Assembly (NCBI RefSeq): GCF_964340395.1
Contig: NC_135563.1
Location: 17,354,151 to 17,418,150 of the forward strand
Origin: Glandiceps talaboti
Lineage: Eukaryota; Hemichordata; Enteropneusta; Spengelidae
Direction of reading: 5' to 3'
Length of the DNA stretch: 64,000 nt
The translations under genes were made by a program, and so were the position numbers. Positions 29,401 through 37,816 of this stretch are shown here, in pieces. The notes below the pieces were generated by a model. It was not told where the DNA came from. It searched no databases and was given only the letters and a program-made list of their open reading frames with translations. Numbering within the stretch: position 1 is the stretch's first letter; each line of letters starts with the position of its first letter.

Positions 29401-29697
29401 GAAACACTTGCTAAATTTGCCAAAATTATTATGTCAAAATTTGAGTAATCTATATATATATTTTCTTTCATTTGCCAGGAAACTCACTTCTGCTTTTGTT
29501 ACATATGTTTTTGTTCAATTTTCATTTGTCGTTGTAAATATTCTTTTCCCACTTGTGTATAATGTCATGATATGTTTTCTGTCTGAAATTTCTGTATATA
29601 TCTTTTGATCTTCGAAAGTATTTTTGATGTGTATATTTTTTTAAAGACTTTTAATTGTCTCTCATACTCCCATTGAAAGGGGTTGTAGAGAAAATAA

Positions 29698-29730
<33 letters not shown>

Positions 29731-32700
29731 AATAAATTATATTACAATACAGTACAGTACAATACAATGCAATGCAATGCAATGCAATACAATACAATAC
29801 AATACGATACAATACAATACAATACAATACAATACATATCTTATTAGGAAATTTCAGTGTCTGCCATAAAATTGATTTAAACGAGGAAATAAAAACAATA
29901 AAAACAAATTACATAAAAGCAAGACTTTTACGGTCAAAATACGTAAATAATCAAAGATAAAAGAATGGCAACAACTCAAACAGCATGGGCTTTAAAAAAG
30001 AGTGGCCATAGCTGAACATGTGGGCATGTAAGGCTAAAGTCAAGGCCTGTCTGTCTGTTGGTTGTAAAGTCAAGGCCTGTCTGTCTGTTGGTTGTAAAGT
30101 CAAGACCTGTCTGTCTGTTGGTTGGTTGTAAAGTCAAGGCCTGTCTGTCTGTTGGTTGTAAAGTCAAGGCCTGTCTGTCTGTTGGTTGTGTAATTTGTAT
30201 GCTTTTAACTTCTAAGTCAATTTGACGTACAACTGAAACGCAAAAAAAATGGTACCCCCTTTCCCTTCTTATGTTGTAACTCAAAAGAAAACTCTTCATT
30301 TTTTATCATTTTGATTCGCACCACAAAATTTAGTCTTTCAGTAGAAGTTTATGTTTACTTTTGGTAGGAGTCAAATCAAGAGAAATAACCTTCTAAACTA
30401 AAGTATCAAAGAGAGAAAAACATCAACAGTAACTTACCAAAGTTACCGATTTGATCAACGGGCGTAGTCGCAGCGCTCATCAAACTGGGCATACCACTTC
30501 TCCTTCGGACTCTGACACTAATACTACCATTTTCATGTAAACACATCAGAACGTCTCTCTGTCTACAAGTACAATAACAACATCTCAGAATAGTTAACAA
30601 CAACATAGATATCACTAAATCTGATTCATAACAAACTTATTAGTGTTTGAGTACATTTACTGTTACATTTGTAGGTAACTTGTGTGGTAATTTTAACATA
30701 CACACTAATCTCATGTACTTGAGCATAAGAATACCTCTAACTCCTATGTCAAGGAAGAGTCAGAAAGGTTCGGTGTCAGTCTGTCAGTCAATGCATCCTG
30801 ATATCTTTGACATCATCCAGACTTGGGATATATACACCTACAGGGGGTCTCCTGGACCCATCCTGACTTTGCACACCTGCAGGGGGTCTCCTGAAACCAT
30901 CTGACTTTGCACACCTACAGGAGATCTCCTGAAACCATACTGAACTTGGTACTAACAGCTAATACAGGCATACATCAATCTCATTAAAATTCAAAATCAC
31001 ACAAATCCTACCTGCATGGTATAATCTGTAAGAATGGGGAGCCACTTCTTTCCATTGGTATGACTCCCACAGTTTGATTAATCTCCAAATCAACAATGAG
31101 AACTTCACGTGAATACAACAGTAGTAAATGATGACGACTAGACTGTAGGTATGTCATCTGAAGACATTCATTCAAAGATACACTTTCTTCAGCAGCCCTA
31201 CAAACAGACACAAGATAAGACAGAACCCATGATGCATGAGTGCAAGTGTTGCATATGATAGTCAGGATATATTTGCATGAGCGCTTGCAGTATTCTCTGT
31301 GGTCATACTTTCACAACTGCAGTGTGTGAAAAGGCAACAGAAAGTACTGGAAGTATGAGTACAAATACCCTGAGTACCCACACCAGCACTCATGCAACAT
31401 GGGATTCTGTTATTACATGTTTAGCAAATTTCTGTGAAAATCATACTGTGCAATCCGTAGTTTTCGTGTGCAAGGAATGACTGTACCCTTATTTGCATAT
31501 CATTTGCATATATGTAATAATGTTTTGCACTGCTGTTCAAATACCACTAGTATGCGCACATAACTGTGCAAGCAATTACGCAATAATATACATGTACTTA
31601 GATAGTGTCCACCCATGAAAATATGAATAATGACTGAGTTACATTATTTCTATTCTTATTTACAACTCATCTACTTTGTTGGAGTTGTTGATGTATTTTT
31701 ACAATGTTGTATAAAGTGGTCAAATGACATCAGCATCTAACAAATCTACCATTTGCTGACCAACAATTGACAAACCAAAGTATTACCAACAACTAGTTAT
31801 TGCATGAGCAAAATAAATGAAAACACTTTTCTGAAACTTTGTACTTTCCTTTTTAAAAATCCAATTTTCATCTTTTTCATCTCTTCCTTGGAATAACATC
31901 CTCTTTGATTGACAACTCCGCTTCAATGACACCTCACCCTCTCCCATCCACCCCCACCCCCACATCTTACCAACCCATCCCATTCCAAACAATTTGCACC
32001 TACCTTGGTTTGCCCTCTCCTACCAACATCTTGACACGTTTAAATGCTGTCCTAGCACTACCTCTTCTGTCACTCGTTGCTCCTCCTGATGATGAAGCAC
32101 TAGGTGTGCTTTCAATATAAAACTTCTTGCCATTACTAGATGGTGGTTTGGATACTGAGAAATCATTGACGAATAAAATACAATCTTGTCCCAGTACTGT
32201 GAAATGCAATTTTATAAAAAAAAATTTAAAAAATAAGCCATCATCACATTCAAAATACTACTCACGTAAGTATGGGGTTTCACCTAGTCTGGACTTATAA
32301 AATGTAAATAATGTTTTTATCTCACTCTTTCTATGCTGATAATAATTACCCTGGTATGGACCCATAACAGCACAACAGCCTGTTAAGCTTTCTCCACTCC
32401 CTGGGAGCATACAATTCCTGATGCTTCACTACGCTCAAAAATAAAATATTTCACAGGGTAACATCTATCCCATTATGCTTGAAAGTGAAAACCCTGATGG
32501 AAATTTAGAATCTATGTAGTCCATGGTTCCAAGAATCAAATTTGACAATACAATATAATCACTTTGGAATGGCAACTTAGAAACTGTGATACTTTGATCA
32601 ATCTGCTACAAACCTTGATCACACAATTATTATCATCGATATCGATTACCATCAGTTTCCATGACACATTATTCCTCCAGTTCCGGAGACATTAACACTG

Positions 32701-35648
32701 CATAATTAAATCCAATTGCATGATCAAAGTCAGTAGTAGATGGATCAAAAGGTTGCAATTGTTTTTAATTTATGAAATTACCATTCCAAAGTGACTATAT
32801 TTCACTGTTCTATACAAAAGGATTGTACTAGTGTATAGATATAAACACTACATACTGTACACATTTTCAAGCAAACCTGATCAAATATTATGAAGTATGA
32901 AAAAAAAAAAAAAAATAACGAAACGTTTGCAGATCACATACAGGTAAGGCTTGTTGGATTAAAAGGATCAAATGAAAATGACAGAATAATGTCTGTAAAT
33001 GACTTCTTCCATAGTTTGGTTCCAGTGTCTGCATTCCATAAAATAATAGAGTATGGCGGATGTAGTGCCACCAGTAAGTCATGGGATGCATCTTGTGTTG
33101 ATAGCCAGTCCATCTCTGTAACACATTGATAGATAAAACAGCAAATTTTTAGATACACAGTGACACCTTACAGAATATCACAAGACGGAGATAGTGAGAA
33201 CATCTCTCAACATTCATTATGTTTATTCAGTACTTAAGGCCATGGACCTACACACACATATATGAACAAAATAAATCAAGGTTCATGGTCACAAATAGTT
33301 TTGGCTACCAAAACTCTCGCCACTGGGGGGAGGGAGAGCTCTCTGCCTATGAGATCTCCCCAAGCGAGAGTTTGGGAAAATGAGATTTCAACTTGCCCAA
33401 TCAGGAAGTTGCTGCTGGAGCAGTGCATCATGGGGAGTACTTCACATCCAACATTGCTGGCTGAAAGATTTGGGTACCTTCACTACTGATTATCATTTCT
33501 CAAGCGACTGATATATAGTAATTACAACAAACAGGCCTCGTAAGCCCACTTTCTATTCTTCAAAATAAATGCTTTCTTCCTAAAGCTGTTTACGTACATA
33601 CATATAGAATGAATATTTTCCACTGTTTTGAAGAGTGGAGGTGTTTATTGACTGCATTAACAAAAATAAATGTCCAATCACATGCACTCAGATCTGACAT
33701 GTTGATATTTTGGGCACACAAGTACAAAATGGTACTCATCACACTTGCAGCCAAAGGGACAAATTCTTTGCTCTGAGTTCTCTACCTTTTTTCAATAGCT
33801 ACGTCTCTCTACATTTACAAAATGAACAAATAAACCCCATATTCTCATATTAGCTATGTTAGCAATGGAGGAGAGAGGATTAGATAGAGTAATTTAGTTG
33901 TTTAGGATATCATCAGCTAAGTTTTAATCCTAATCTATTCTGTTTCTTTAAGGAATTTGTCTACTTTCATCCCATAAAATTTTACTAGTCTGATCCAAAA
34001 CTGACCAATGTCATCACCATGGCAACAAGACAGACCAATGGTATCACCATGGCAACAAAACTGACAAATGTTTTCACCATGGCAACAAAACTGACTAATG
34101 CTATCACCATAGCAACAAACTGACCACTATTTGTTTTGATCTTGAATTTTGTTCAAAGTAATGAACGCTTGTTAGCAGAATGAAAAGAATGCCTTGGTTT
34201 GAATCAGAAACACCAGAAAAAGTCACTTCATAGAACATAAATACTAGAAAACATACAATAAGTTAAAGAAATTATGTGTATATATTTGTTATTTCGTTTT
34301 GATTTACCTAGAATTGGTTTCGTTCCATCTTGGAATTCCACTCTGTGCACAGCCTGACTGACATCCCATACTACGATGCGTCCATGAGCATCAGCTGAAG
34401 CAAGCCGTAGTGTGTACGGTGAGCGTTCATCATGATGATAATTCTGCCTTGCCCATTTCACTTTCACAACAATGGCTCTATGTCTCTCCAATGTTTGTAG
34501 AACCTTTGAAAAGAGACAATGATGACACAAATTGATGTATGTTCATCACAACAGAGAGAAATGTTACAAGATTAAATGATACTTTTTACAAGGCCAATGC
34601 TGTGCATGCAAATGAAGTACATCATCAGTGAATAGAGTGTAAACTAAAAAAATAAAAATATATATTTTTACTTTGAGTAGTTCATAAAAATATTTAATTT
34701 CTCACCTGTACAGTTCTGGTATCAACAATAACTACAGATGTTTGACATCCATATGCAAGCATTCCCTGCCATCCCCTACAACACAAGCAAAATAGATGAA
34801 ATACTCAAAACTAATTCTAGCTTTCATATTGCCAGGTAAAATCAGCTTCATTGTCTGATGATACACTAATATTATTATTTCCCTTTCAAAAACTGATTTA
34901 ATTCAGTGTTTTTGCAAAGATCTGGGAGTCCTGTAACAGAGGGAAATATCTGATAAACCTACATATATATATCCACACAGTTTACCATAATTTTGATGGG
35001 AAATCAAGTAGAATACCTTGGAACCCATGCAGATTTTACCCTAGACGGATAGACCTGGGAAGACCTGGAGTGAACGCCGAGGTCAATGTACTTTAATATC
35101 TTGAATTGCTACCTAAATAAACACACATTACAAGGCATTTAATCTCTGAGTTTTATCGGTATATTTTCGTGATAAAATATACTTTGAGGCCTATAAAAGA
35201 TAAATTTTATTCGCTGTTATAAATATTTGAATGAAAAGATGTCTAAAATAAGGATTTTCACAGAACTTCGAAAATTTAATTTCTCCTGTCGAGTGTGTAT
35301 CTTATGACAACTTCCGGTTTCAACGTTGATCTGGGTTCCACGGTTTCATTCAGTCGCCTGTTCTTAGATCCTGGTTCTTGCAATGTCAAATATGCAAAAA
35401 AATGTGTATACTCAAGAACCATACCATGACAAAATTTAAAACGAGAATACATATCGACTCAAATACATTAAATCAACAAGTATATTACACCATAAATGTT
35501 CATGTGATCAACAGTCAGCGTTTGGTGTGACATGACGTACTTACCAATCAGCTGCCCCCTTGTTATTGTTGTGCAGAATTCCTGTCAACGTTTTATTTGA
35601 CAGTTTAAGATTCAATAAATGTTTCTGGAGTTCGCTTTGCGCTGACAT
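4423..35648 (-). CDS. WDR11: WDR11, WD repeat-containing protein 11 (24 coding exons)
   Basis: WDR11 is a double beta-propeller protein with a helical C-terminus. In animals it forms a trans-Golgi complex with FAM91A1 (linked to TBC1D23) that captures AP-1 vesicles; it is also linked to Hedgehog signalling. Exons, 5' to 3': 35545-35648, 34706-34775, 34308-34503, 32942-33115, 32004-32196, 31012-31197, 30438-30562, 20611-21174, 20173-20437, 19462-19570, 18828-18960, 18101-18243, 17352-17458, 16793-16907, 16144-16312, 15380-15488, 11737-11959, 7889-8068, 7619-7714, 7112-7277, 6403-6500, 5989-6134, 5058-5137, 4423-4559. All phases agree and give 1295 residues, against 1224 in human. Recognisable segments include [39 protein letters not shown] and [16 protein letters not shown]. 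The start is the ATG at 35648 (A at -3), which aligns with the human start; an in-frame ATG at 35744 has a weaker context and would add 32 residues. Intron 23 is AT-AC. Confidence 0.95.
4560..5057 (-). other. WDR11: U12-type AT-AC intron of WDR11 (intron 23)
   Basis: 498 nt. The 5' end is ATATCCTT, the diagnostic U12 donor. The 3' end is AC, preceded by TTTCCTTATC, close to the U12 branch consensus TTCCTTRAY. The presumed branch adenosine is about 11 nt from the intron end, in the range usual for minor-class introns. This is the only junction that gives the family reading frame. Confidence 0.8.
5058..5137 (-). CDS. WDR11: WDR11 exon 23
   Basis: Residues 1224-1250. Contains [18 protein letters not shown]. 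The acceptor is TTTTCAG. No usable GT donor fits the protein. The exon ends one base before ATATCCTT, the U12-type AT-AC donor. Confidence 0.88.
5351..6050. repeat. 69-bp tandem array spanning the exon 22 donor of WDR11
   Basis: Units starting near 5714, 5783, 5852, 5921 and 5990 are spaced exactly 69 bp, with an older copy at 5351-5444 separated by a TIR insertion. On the minus strand each unit carries the last 49 nt of exon 22, a GTATGT donor and about 20 nt of intron. 69 is divisible by 3 and the units have no stop, so a retained unit would add 23 residues in frame. Confidence 0.9.
5445..5712. mobile_element. TIR element inserted in the 69-bp array
   Basis: The ends GGGGGTGAACAAATCC and GATTTGTTCACCCCTG are inverted repeats. 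CTGTACA flanks both sides (5438-5444 and 5713-5719). The uninterrupted site (ATACCTGTACAAGATC) is visible in neighbouring units. Depending on where the TIR is taken to start, the duplication is 5-7 bp. No transposase. The CAGGGGTG-like end resembles hAT elements. Confidence 0.75.
5989..6134 (-). CDS. WDR11: WDR11 exon 22
   Basis: Residues 1176-1223. Contains [20 protein letters not shown] and then [13 protein letters not shown]. The 3' boundary given uses the first GTATGT donor. The last 49 nt of the exon plus 20 nt of intron are copied downstream in tandem, so other identical donors exist at 69-bp steps. Confidence 0.88.
6403..6500 (-). CDS. WDR11: WDR11 exon 21
   Basis: Residues 1143-1175. 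Contains [19 protein letters not shown], almost identical to vertebrate WDR11. Acceptor TACAG, donor GTAAGA. Confidence 0.95.
6640..6900 (+). repeat. Degenerate tRNA-derived SINE-like sequence
   Basis: GTGGTTGCACGGTTAGTG resembles a pol III A box with its tRNA-like lead, and GTCAGTTTAAGCCC, about 45 bp on, resembles a B box. A non-coding tail follows. It lies in WDR11 intron 20. The assignment is by motif only. Confidence 0.4.
7112..7277 (-). CDS. WDR11: WDR11 exon 20
   Basis: Residues 1088-1142. Contains [20 protein letters not shown] and [17 protein letters not shown]. Acceptor TTCAG, donor GTCAGT. Confidence 0.92.
7619..7714 (-). CDS. WDR11: WDR11 exon 19
   Basis: Residues 1056-1087. Contains [20 protein letters not shown], then a Cys-containing helix. 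Acceptor TACAG, donor GTAAGA. Confidence 0.92.
7889..8068 (-). CDS. WDR11: WDR11 exon 18
   Basis: Residues 996-1055. Contains [17 protein letters not shown], with a Gln/Pro/Ser-rich linker before it. Acceptor ATAG, donor GTATGG. Confidence 0.9.
8580..8945. repeat. C/A-rich degenerate minisatellite
   Basis: Irregular reiterations of AGCCCAGCCAAACAG, about 15-25 bp apart. The 112-codon open frame (Gln/Pro/Ser/Ala-rich) is a product of the repeat. Confidence 0.85.
11338..11465. repeat. Inverted repeat (hairpin, about 33-bp arms)
   Basis: CAAGGCATTATGGGAAATAA (11338 on) is repeated in inverse near 11446-11465, and GATGTTAGGAG pairs with CTCCTAACATT. The loop is about 60 bp. Probably a small MITE remnant; no target duplication was identified. 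Confidence 0.6.
11737..11959 (-). CDS. WDR11: WDR11 exon 17
   Basis: Residues 921-995. Contains [20 protein letters not shown] then TVAMYYL. Joins exon 16 in phase across a 3.4-kb intron. Acceptor GTAG, donor GTAGTT. Confidence 0.93.
12085..12119. repeat. AAAGGTT heptamer repeat
   Basis: Four to five head-to-tail copies of AAAGGTT in WDR11 intron 16. Confidence 0.9.
14129..14272. repeat. (GT)n microsatellite
   Basis: GT dinucleotides interrupted by CATGTG and CTGTGT. Produces spurious Val-Cys and His-Thr frames. Confidence 0.95.
15380..15488 (-). CDS. WDR11: WDR11 exon 16
   Basis: Residues 885-920. Contains [20 protein letters not shown] and [10 protein letters not shown], the end of the propellers and start of the helical part. 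Acceptor CCAG, donor GTGAGT. Confidence 0.92.
16144..16312 (-). CDS. WDR11: WDR11 exon 15
   Basis: Residues 829-884. Contains [19 protein letters not shown] and [10 protein letters not shown]. Acceptor CCAG, donor GTAAAT. Confidence 0.94.
16340..16566. repeat. About 47-bp minisatellite in WDR11 intron 14
   Basis: About five diverged units of the form ACTCAGAAAGAGTC, then ACTGATTGGACAGCA and ATCAATGTGAAG. Non-coding. Confidence 0.75.
16793..16907 (-). CDS. WDR11: WDR11 exon 14
   Basis: Residues 790-828. Contains [19 protein letters not shown] and [12 protein letters not shown]. Acceptor AACAG, donor GTAAGT. Confidence 0.93.
17352..17458 (-). CDS. WDR11: WDR11 exon 13
   Basis: Residues 755-789. 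Contains [20 protein letters not shown] then WDLKARVS, a WD blade. Acceptor GTAG, donor GTAGGT. Confidence 0.93.
18101..18243 (-). CDS. WDR11: WDR11 exon 12
   Basis: Residues 707-754. Contains [20 protein letters not shown] and KDGAKIPPE. Acceptor AACAG, donor GTGAGT. Confidence 0.95.
18418..18556. repeat. (CAGA)n then (CA)n microsatellite
   Basis: GACAGACA units grade into a pure CA run inside WDR11 intron 11. Confidence 0.95.
18828..18960 (-). CDS. WDR11: WDR11 exon 11
   Basis: Residues 663-706. Starts [17 protein letters not shown], then a Ser/Thr-rich loop that is poorly conserved. Acceptor ATCAG, donor GTAACT. Confidence 0.88.
19043..19320. repeat. (GGTGA)n satellite-like array
   Basis: About 275 bp of GGTGA pentamers with GGTGGG and GGGTGAGG variants. 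The 120-codon minus-strand frame over it is a repeat artefact. Confidence 0.95.
19462..19570 (-). CDS. WDR11: WDR11 exon 10
   Basis: Residues 626-662. Contains [19 protein letters not shown], matching the family WD blade. Acceptor CCAG, donor GTAGGT. Confidence 0.93.
19708..19973. repeat. (GT)n then (CAGA)n microsatellite
   Basis: A pure GT run followed by CAGACAGATAGA units, in WDR11 intron 9. Confidence 0.95.
20173..20437 (-). CDS. WDR11: WDR11 exon 9
   Basis: Residues 538-625. Contains [19 protein letters not shown] and [19 protein letters not shown], a complete second-propeller blade. Acceptor TTAG, donor GTAAGT. Confidence 0.95.
20475..20555. repeat. (GATT)n microsatellite
   Basis: About 20 GATT units just downstream of exon 8, in WDR11 intron 8. 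Confidence 0.95.
20611..21174 (-). CDS. WDR11: WDR11 exon 8 (largest exon)
   Basis: Residues 350-537. Runs from the first propeller ([26 protein letters not shown]) through a variable Ser/Pro/Lys-rich insert into the second ([20 protein letters not shown]). 564 nt. Acceptor GTAG, donor GTGAGT. Confidence 0.95.
21382..24058. repeat. Segmental tandem duplication, unit 1
   Basis: Nearly identical to 24063-26487, offset 2681 bp. Starts at CTCATAAA and ends in an ACGC repeat (24024-24057). It carries one extra sub-unit of about 245 bp relative to unit 2 (two similar blocks near 23580 and 23825). Only scattered substitutions separate the units, so the duplication is young. Confidence 0.9.
21461..22711. 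mobile_element. Long-TIR DNA element, copy 1
   Basis: The left end (CACTGTTTATG, GCAGCTGG, then AACAACTTTCTGTGCT) recurs in inverse at the right end, giving TIRs of about 120 bp. A second internal inverted motif, CCAACTGTGGTTATA, lies at the inner edge of each TIR. The interior is non-coding. Family unknown. Confidence 0.75.
24063..26487. repeat. Segmental tandem duplication, unit 2
   Basis: Second copy of the 21382 block. It ends in a CA repeat (26437-26487) at the place where unit 1 ends in ACGC. Beyond it the mobile element continues intact, so unit 2 sits in the original context and unit 1 is the added copy. Confidence 0.9.
24142..25370. mobile_element. Long-TIR DNA element, copy 2
   Basis: Same element as 21461-22711, carried along in the segmental duplication. 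Its left terminus has one substitution (ATACTGTTTATG). Confidence 0.75.
25376..27049 (-). mobile_element. GGGGT-TIR non-autonomous DNA element, 1.7 kb
   Basis: The ends GGGGTGGACCATTTGATATC and the reverse complement of GATATCAAATGGTCTACCCC are TIRs, each followed by a G-run and CTTGGAAGAT. Flanks are TAA (left) and TTA (right), one mismatch from a 3-bp duplication. Same family as 52032-54053, in opposite orientation. A partial copy starts at 22717. No transposase frame. Confidence 0.75.
27260..27545. repeat. Diverged inverted copy of the long-TIR element interior
   Basis: TAGCATGCTGTGCCAATTGC and the following AATCCATTTCATTTGTGTAC are the inverse of sequence at about 21976-22030, with more divergence than between the two tandem copies. 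Confidence 0.5.
27719..29730 (+). mobile_element. Internally deleted LINE (non-LTR retrotransposon)
   Basis: Segments in order: an ORF1-like tail ending in TAG near 27905; an endonuclease/exonuclease/phosphatase domain from about 27920 to 28971, with [33 protein letters not shown] and a terminal SDVHYPV; then a C-terminal zinc-type motif ([15 protein letters not shown], then CPAF) at 29239-29448. The reverse transcriptase that should lie between is absent. Breaks: an in-frame TAA at 28150-28152 and a frameshift near 28970. The tail is AAATAAATTATT running into an ATT repeat. Inactive. Confidence 0.85.
29755..29835. repeat. (AATAC)n microsatellite
   Basis: AATAC/AATGC pentamers next to the LINE tail. 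Such pentamer runs recur at 27662-27678 and 57851-57955. Confidence 0.9.
30030..30192. repeat. 32-bp minisatellite, five units
   Basis: Units GTAAAGTCAAGGCCTGTC plus TGTCTGTTGGTT, one with an extra GGTT. In WDR11 intron 7, about 250 bp from exon 7. Confidence 0.9.
30438..30562 (-). CDS. WDR11: WDR11 exon 7
   Basis: Residues 308-349. Contains [18 protein letters not shown]. The donor GTAAGT was chosen over an earlier GTAACT in the same exon because it fits the consensus and the phase. A 9.3-kb intron follows. Confidence 0.9.
30835..30945. repeat. About 37-bp minisatellite, three units
   Basis: Units contain CACCTACAGGGGGTCTCCTG followed by a CATCCTGACTTTG-type spacer. In WDR11 intron 6. Confidence 0.8.
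31012..31197 (-). CDS. WDR11: WDR11 exon 6
   Basis: Residues 246-307. Contains [19 protein letters not shown], one of the most conserved WDR11 stretches. Acceptor GTAG, donor GTAGGA. Confidence 0.95.
32004..32196 (-). CDS. WDR11: WDR11 exon 5
   Basis: Residues 182-245. Contains [19 protein letters not shown], then a Ser/Ala-rich linker. Acceptor CACAG, donor GTAGGT. Confidence 0.93.
32553..32800. mobile_element. Small TIR element (MITE) in WDR11 intron 4
   Basis: ATATAATCACTTTGGAATGG at the left and its inverse at the right differ at one position. The 248-bp body is non-coding, and a further inverted TTTGATC motif lies inside. No target duplication can be assigned with confidence. Confidence 0.6.
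32942..33115 (-). CDS. WDR11: WDR11 exon 4
   Basis: Residues 124-181. Contains [15 protein letters not shown] and [11 protein letters not shown], highly conserved WDR11 blade sequence. Acceptor TACAG, donor GTATGT. Confidence 0.95.
33995..34125. repeat. About 34-bp minisatellite, four units
   Basis: Units of CTGACCAATG plus TATCACCATGGCAACAAA with small changes, in WDR11 intron 3. Confidence 0.85.
34308..34503 (-). CDS. WDR11: WDR11 exon 3
   Basis: Residues 59-123. Contains [13 protein letters not shown] and [16 protein letters not shown], a WD repeat blade. Acceptor AAAG, donor GTAAAT. Confidence 0.95.
34706..34775 (-). CDS. WDR11: WDR11 exon 2
   Basis: Residues 35-58 ([18 protein letters not shown] and following). 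Acceptor TAG, donor GTGAGA. It has no open frame long enough to stand out alone; it was found by splice sites, phase and similarity to the family. Confidence 0.9.
35545..35648 (-). CDS. WDR11: WDR11 exon 1 (coding part)
   Basis: Residues 1-34, starting [10 protein letters not shown] and containing [15 protein letters not shown], which matches the start of the first propeller. The donor GTAAGT splits a Trp codon after TG. The frame stays open upstream to an ATG at 35744. Confidence 0.9.
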
Positions 35649-36639
35649 CTTCTCTATGTCAAGGATTTCCTTCAAATGTTGACAAAATAAATTCCGGGTT
35701 ACTTCCAAGTCGCCATTTTGTAAACCACGTATGTTGCTAAACATTTACCAACTCGTTGAACATGCACGAACCTAGGGAGTATATTTAGGCTCAGCTGTCT
35801 GCAGCGTTTGTCTAGTTAGTTGTCTGTGGTTTGTCTACCCACGGGGGGGGAGCCTGCTAATTCAAGAACAAAGTCACTGGGTATTTGCCCCCATTAACGC
35901 ATTATGCAGTTCTCGGATAAGCAAGCTACTAATTAATGCAAAGCTGATAAACTCAGATAAGACAGTGATATCAGGTAGGAAATATGGGGAAAAACATTGA
36001 GAGGAAACAGTATTTAAAACTTTATTTGAAATATACCCCAGGGAAATATACAGAAATTAATATTAGAAATTTGGAAAATCGTGAGAACAACATTGATTAT
36101 TTGCCCTTTTCCCTGTGATAGAATTAACACCTTCGTCAGGGCCTCTACTAGACTGGGATAGAGATGAAATTTTGTAATACGTAATACCGTCCCTGTCTAC
36201 CGGAAACTAGACTTTTATTTACTGCGCTGTCGAGATACATTGGTACCTCCACAGACGAGTAAGACTTACTTGTCTATGGTACCTCCTAGCCCTCGTATTC
36301 TCCACTCAATTGCTGTCCGTATTGCTAATACCTTTTATTTCCTTTCTCGCCTTTTATATCCACTCAGCCGACATACAAGTTTGGTAACTGGATGCTTTCC
36401 ACTCTTACTAATGAAGGGTACACGCATAAAAAACAAATGAAATGATTTCAAGATTTGCAGGAGGAAAATGTCTACACGAGAAGGAAAATGTTAACACGAG
36501 GAGCTGTTTTTCTCGCACATAATCCCAACGAAAATACCGGTTTTATTTTTAACTTTACATCAACAACCAGAGTGGTACATAATATGTAATAATATATTGT
36601 AGCAACTTTGGAAAAATAAAAATACCGCCAATGACGTTG
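35649..36639. other. WDR11 5' flank
   Basis: Holds the WDR11 5' untranslated region and presumably its promoter. No TATA box is obvious and no CpG island is apparent by eye. The next recognisable sequence is a dispersed repeat at 36640. No gene is seen divergent to WDR11. Confidence 0.4.
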
Positions 36640-37800
36640 TAGCACAACTGTACAGTTTTTTAAAATGTTTATCCGTATGGTAGTCCATGCTAACAATAGG
36701 TGTTCATTTGTTGAATGACTATCCAGTTGCCTATCCAACCATGTTGCTATCTTTACGATATATGCTATCATTTGGCTGTTGCTATGAGCATGGTCATGTG
36801 GTTAGATATAATTGCATTCATTTTTGTATGTTTTTGTTCACTTGTGTGTGAATTCCTGATATTTACTTTGCAATATACGTGATCATTTGGCTGTTGCTTT
36901 GGTGTGGTCTTGTTGCTATGCATATTTACGTACATTTTTTGAATGTTTATTCAATTGTCTATTAATCCCCGTTGTTATCTTTGCAATATATGTGATCATT
37001 TGGCTGTTGCTATGGGCGTGGTCCTGTTGCTAGGCACATTTGCATACATGTTTTGCATGTTTATTCATTTGTCTTTCTATTCCTGTTGTTATCTTTGCAA
37101 TATACGTGATTATTTGGCTGTTGCTATGGTCGTGGTCTTGTTGCTAGGCAAATTTACATACATTTTTTGAATGTTTATTCAATTGTCTATTAATCCCTGT
37201 TGTTATCTTTGTGAAATACACGACCTTTTGGCTGTTGCTATGGGCGTGATCATGGTTGCTACGGTATTTGCATACATTTTTTGAATGGTTACTCATTTGC
37301 CTACCAGATGATGTTGTTATTTGACCAAATTATACTGCCATTTGGTTGTTGCTAAGGGCATGGTCATGGTCGCTAGGGCCAATTTTCTCAAAATGTTTTG
37401 AAGAAAATCTGCAGAATAACACTTTCAGAAACTTTTCACCAAGTTTCAGACTCGGTGACCAAGTACTTTTGAGATATAAGTTTTTGACCAAAAATGAACA
37501 TTTTTACACCTAATTTGCATATCACTCATGGAATCATTGTATGCTTAATATTTCTTCGTCCATACATCCCTAAATGCATTCCCATTAAATTTCAGCCCAA
37601 TCTGCTCAGTAGTTTTGGAATTATAGATTTTTAACCAAAAAGACACATTTTTAGCCCTAATTTGCATATCACTGATGGAATAAATCACGTCTTGAACAAA
37701 TCTTACTTTACACCCCCTTAACAATGTTCCCACCAAATTTTGCACCAATCTGCCCAGCAGTTTCTGAGTTTAAGTTTTTTGACCAAAAATCACATTTTTT
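36640..37800. mobile_element. TAGCACAACTG repeat family, truncated copy
   Basis: Begins TAGCACAACTGTACAG, then six tandem units of about 114 bp, each with GGCTGTTGCTATGGGCGTGG and TTGAATGTTTATTCA (unit starts near 36774, 36889, 37002, 37116, 37230, 37344). A block with CCTAATTTGCATATCACT follows. It merges at about 37800 into a fragment of another element. Two fuller copies lie at 45263 and 49638. Confidence 0.75.
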
Positions 37801-37816
37801 GACCCAAATCACACAT

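Larger units (their letters stand above)
21175..30437. other. WDR11 intron 7, filled with mobile elements
   Basis: 9.3 kb between exons 7 and 8. It contains a tandem segmental duplication (21382-26487), a long-TIR element in two copies, a GGGGT-ended element (25376-27049), a LINE (27719-29730) and several minisatellites. No exon is missing from the protein between exons 7 and 8. Confidence 0.85.
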
